Below are positions 11,999-14,319 of a stretch of DNA of 14,319 nt, piece by piece. Source of the DNA: Tissierellia bacterium (GTDB taxonomy: Bacteria > Bacillota_A > Clostridia > Tissierellales > Peptoniphilaceae); assembly GCA_030537695.1 (NCBI GenBank), contig JAUNVJ010000023.1, positions 1 to 14,319 of the forward strand, written 5' to 3'. A program made the position numbers and the translations under genes. A model generated the notes under the pieces. The model had not been told where the DNA came from. It made no database searches and worked only from the letters and a program-made list of their open reading frames with translations. Every line of letters begins with the position of its first letter. The first letter of the stretch is position 1.

Positions 11999-14260
11999 TT
12001 ACTTTGGTAAAGACTTCTGTAAATAAGGTGCCGTAATGGATTCTTTTGCTTTTAGCATTTCATTGGGGGTACCTGTAAAGAGGAGATTGCCACCTTCCTT
12101 TCCCCCATAGGGTCCCACTTCGACAACATAGTCAGCAGCCTTTAAAACATCTAAATTATGTTCTACTAAAAAGACGGAATTGCCTTGATCTACCATATGA
12201 TGAAATAAATTGATGATTTCCGAAACGTCTTCCAAATGGAGACCATTGGTAGGTTCATCAATGATAAATATTTTATGGGCATCTCTTTTTTCCGACGCTA
12301 ATTTCATCCGTTGTAATTCTCCACCGGAAAGGGTAGACAATGCTTGATTGAGATGAAGATAGGAAAGACCGGTCTCCCCTAAAGGTTGAAGTTTTTCTTT
12401 TATTTTCTTTGTACTTGAATCATCAAAATGGTCGATAGCCTCACCCACAGTTAAATTTAAAGTTTGAGCAATATTGAGTCCTTTATATTGATATTGCAAG
12501 GCGTCGTCATTATAACGAAGTCCATGACATTTTTCACATTCCGTCTCCACATTGTCCATAAAGGCCATTTCGGAAACGATGATCCCTTTTCCTTGACAGA
12601 TAGGGCAGGCACCCTCTCCGTTAAAGGAAAAAAGACTCGCCTTTCTACCACTTTTCGTTGCGAATAATCGACGTATGTCGCCTGCTATCTTCATATAAGT
12701 GGCAGGAGTAGATCGAAGGGATGCACCAATATCTCCTTGTTCGATCAAGGTGACCTCCCGGGGACACTGTCGGACAAATTCCTGCATTAACGAAGATTTG
12801 CCAGAACCTGCCACTCCGGAAACAACCGTTAAAACGCCAAGGGGAAGATCCACGGTAATATTTTTTAAATTATGCTTGGTTGCATTTTTAATGGTAAACC
12901 AATCTTTGGGTTTTCGCACCTTCTCTTTGATGGGCTTTCGTTGTTTTAATAGCCGCCCTGTCAAAGTCGTTCCCTTTAGGAAATCTTTTAAATTCCCCTC
13001 AAATTGAATTTCTCCTCCCTTGGATCCGGCTCCCGGTCCTAAATCAATTACATGATCGGCAATTTGAATCATTTCCGGATTATGTTCTACCATTAAGACC
13101 GTATTACCCTTATCACGAAGATTTTCCACTGCCTCACTGAGAAGATGAATATCATGACTGTGAAGACCACTACTGGGTTCATCTAAAATATAGAGGAGAT
13201 CGGTCAAAGATGTATTATTATATTTGGCAATTTTACATCGTTGCGTTTCACCGCCGGAAAGGGTCCCCATGGGACGATCCAAATTCAAATAGGGCAGACC
13301 AATATCAATCATGGCGTTTAATCTAGCGATTAAAGCATCTTGAATATCCACGGCAATTGGATTATTTATATCTTGAATCCACGCTAAAATTTCCGTTAAA
13401 GATAAAACACTTACCTGAGCAATATTTTTTCCGTCAATTGTACAACTAAGTGCTTCAGGCTTTAATCGTGCACCGTGACAAAGAGGGCATATCCTTTGAT
13501 CCACCAGAGGTTCCAGTCGTTTCCAATGGACTTTGGCATCGTCTCGTTTTAGCATTCGATTCATTCGGTACATTAAGCCCTCATAATTCCCATTTTTATA
13601 ATATCTTGGTGGTGGATTTTTCAATTTCATCGGTTTTTGATATAAGAAGAGATCCAATTCTTTAGGCGTAAAATCTTTAATCTTTTTATCCGGATCATAA
13701 AGTCCCGACTCTCCATAATAAATCCACCGCCATTGTCCCGGCTCGTAGGCTACATAGTTGATCACACCTGGCTCATTGAGACTTTTGTCAAAATCTACTA
13801 ATTTATGGACATCAATTTCTGTAATTTCGCCCAAGCCGTCACAACGAGGACATTTTCCATTCGGATGATTAAAGGAAAAAGAATCGGAATAGCCGATAAA
13901 AGGTTCACCTATTCGAGAAAATAACAGTCGCAGTAAGGTATAGGTATCCGTAAATGTACCCACTGTCGAGCGAATATTTGTAGTAGGTTTTTTCTGATCC
14001 ACTACAATAGCCACCGGCAAATTTTCGATAGCTTTCACATGAGGACGAGTATATTTCGGCAAATAGCGTTGTGTATAAGCGGGAAAAGTATCGTTTAATT
14101 CTCGTCGAGATTGAGCGGCAATCGTATCTATTACCAAAGAACTCTTGCCGGATCCCGATAAACCAGTTACAACCGTCACTTGATCCTTTGGAATCTTTAG
14201 AGAAATACACTTTAAATTATTTTCGAAAGCTTCACGAATAATAATATCCTCTTTTTTCAA
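11999..14260 (-). CDS. Class II UvrA-like ABC ATPase (lacks UvrB-binding domain)
   Basis: The 753-residue product has the tandem ABC architecture of the excinuclease subunit UvrA but is about 190 residues shorter than the canonical protein. First ABC module: Walker A GLSGSGKSS (33-41, K39), a CPRCDGLG pair (C137, C140), ICPLCHGARL (C258, C261), signature LSGGE (334-338) and Walker B ILDEP (D360, E361). Second module: Walker A GVAGSGKSS (K488), the zinc-finger pair ACPICQGKG and CEKCHGLRYN, LSGGE and FIIDEPTNGLH. The segment that binds UvrB is missing, and only one CxxC pair remains in the first zinc region. Proteins of this class, such as DrrC, are linked to resistance to DNA-binding drugs; a role here is inference. 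The TTG at 14260 is preferred because AAGGGAG lies six bases before it and the N-terminus then matches UvrA; an ATG at 14281 has no ribosome binding site. Confidence 0.88.
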   Translation of the reverse strand: MKKEDIIIREAFENNLKCISLKIPKDQVTVVTGLSGSGKSSLVIDTIAAQSRRELNDTFPAYTQRYLPKYTRPHVKAIENLPVAIVVDQKKPTTNIRSTVGTFTDTYTLLRLLFSRIGEPFIGYSDSFSFNHPNGKCPRCDGLGEITEIDVHKLVDFDKSLNEPGVINYVAYEPGQWRWIYYGESGLYDPDKKIKDFTPKELDLFLYQKPMKLKNPPPRYYKNGNYEGLMYRMNRMLKRDDAKVHWKRLEPLVDQRICPLCHGARLKPEALSCTIDGKNIAQVSVLSLTEILAWIQDINNPIAVDIQDALIARLNAMIDIGLPYLNLDRPMGTLSGGETQRCKIAKYNNTSLTDLLYILDEPSSGLHSHDIHLLSEAVENLRDKGNTVLMVEHNPEMIQIADHVIDLGPGAGSKGGEIQFEGNLKDFLKGTTLTGRLLKQRKPIKEKVRKPKDWFTIKNATKHNLKNITVDLPLGVLTVVSGVAGSGKSSLMQEFVRQCPREVTLIEQGDIGASLRSTPATYMKIAGDIRRLFATKSGRKASLFSFNGEGACPICQGKGIIVSEMAFMDNVETECEKCHGLRYNDDALQYQYKGLNIAQTLNLTVGEAIDHFDDSSTKKIKEKLQPLGETGLSYLHLNQALSTLSGGELQRMKLASEKRDAHKIFIIDEPTNGLHLEDVSEIINLFHHMVDQGNSVFLVEHNLDVLKAADYVVEVGPYGGKEGGNLLFTGTPNEMLKAKESITAPYLQKSLPK

Positions 14261-14299
14261 TGGACACTCCCTTCGGTTCATAAAAATAGTCGGTTAAAA

Positions 14300-14316
14300 T
14301 AGCCTCTAATAGGCTA
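14300..14316 (-). terminator. Possible terminator of a gene beyond the right edge
   Basis: TAGCCT (14300-14305) and AGGCTA (14311-14316) form a six-base-pair hairpin. Read on the - strand it is followed by a short T-rich run, so it may end a gene entering from the right. It lies at the window edge and cannot be confirmed. Confidence 0.3.
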
Positions 14317-14319
14317 AAA

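Noticed and set aside
12457..13665. Short + and - strand frames inside the UvrA-like gene
   Set aside because: All overlap conserved UvrA coding sequence and show no independent start signals.
1..14319. CRISPR arrays, tRNA or rRNA genes, insertion sequences, phage genes
   Set aside because: No spaced direct repeats, cloverleaf sequences, transposase or integrase motifs, or terminal repeats were seen on either strand.

Overview
The window looks like chromosomal DNA from a low-GC, Gram-positive, probably anaerobic member of the Bacillota. It is AT-rich, has strong AGGAGG-type ribosome binding sites, uses ATG, GTG and TTG starts, has Rho-independent terminators with long U tracts, and carries a T-box leader. 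A Clostridia/Tissierellia-like host fits, but no gene here fixes the genus. I see no rRNA, tRNA, insertion sequence, phage gene or CRISPR array.

Left part (1-2790, + strand): a promoter and a well-formed fluoride riboswitch precede a cation:proton antiporter whose frame breaks at a C7 tract. An sfsA-GNAT acetyltransferase pair follows, closed by a bidirectional terminator. From the other side the same terminator closes a compact UvrD/PcrA-like helicase gene on the - strand (2808-4646).

Middle (4700-8310, + strand): a two-lobed nitroreductase-like gene with its own promoter and terminator, then a P1B-type heavy-metal ATPase with three N-terminal metal-binding domains and a near-consensus promoter.

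Right-centre (8370-11035, + strand): a complete T-box leader (promoter, Stem I, T-box sequence, terminator) precedes an operon of a YkvI-type transporter and a GldA-like metal-dependent alcohol dehydrogenase. My reading of the specifier loop gives CTA, a leucine codon, and the T-box bulge UGGU suits a tRNA with discriminator base A. This would tie both poorly characterised proteins to leucine availability, and I consider it the most informative observation in the window.

Right end (11036-14319): a non-coding stretch of about 415 bp with a strong hairpin, then a - strand pair in which a short class II UvrA paralogue (no UvrB-binding domain) lies upstream of a small nitroreductase. The general theme is housekeeping plus toxic ion and chemical stress defence (fluoride, heavy metals, possible DNA-binding toxicants, nitro compounds), with one amino-acid-responsive transport/metabolism operon. 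Several starts differ from the longest reading frame: 156, 2244, 4646, 8694 and 14260. They were chosen from ribosome binding sites and family N-termini.
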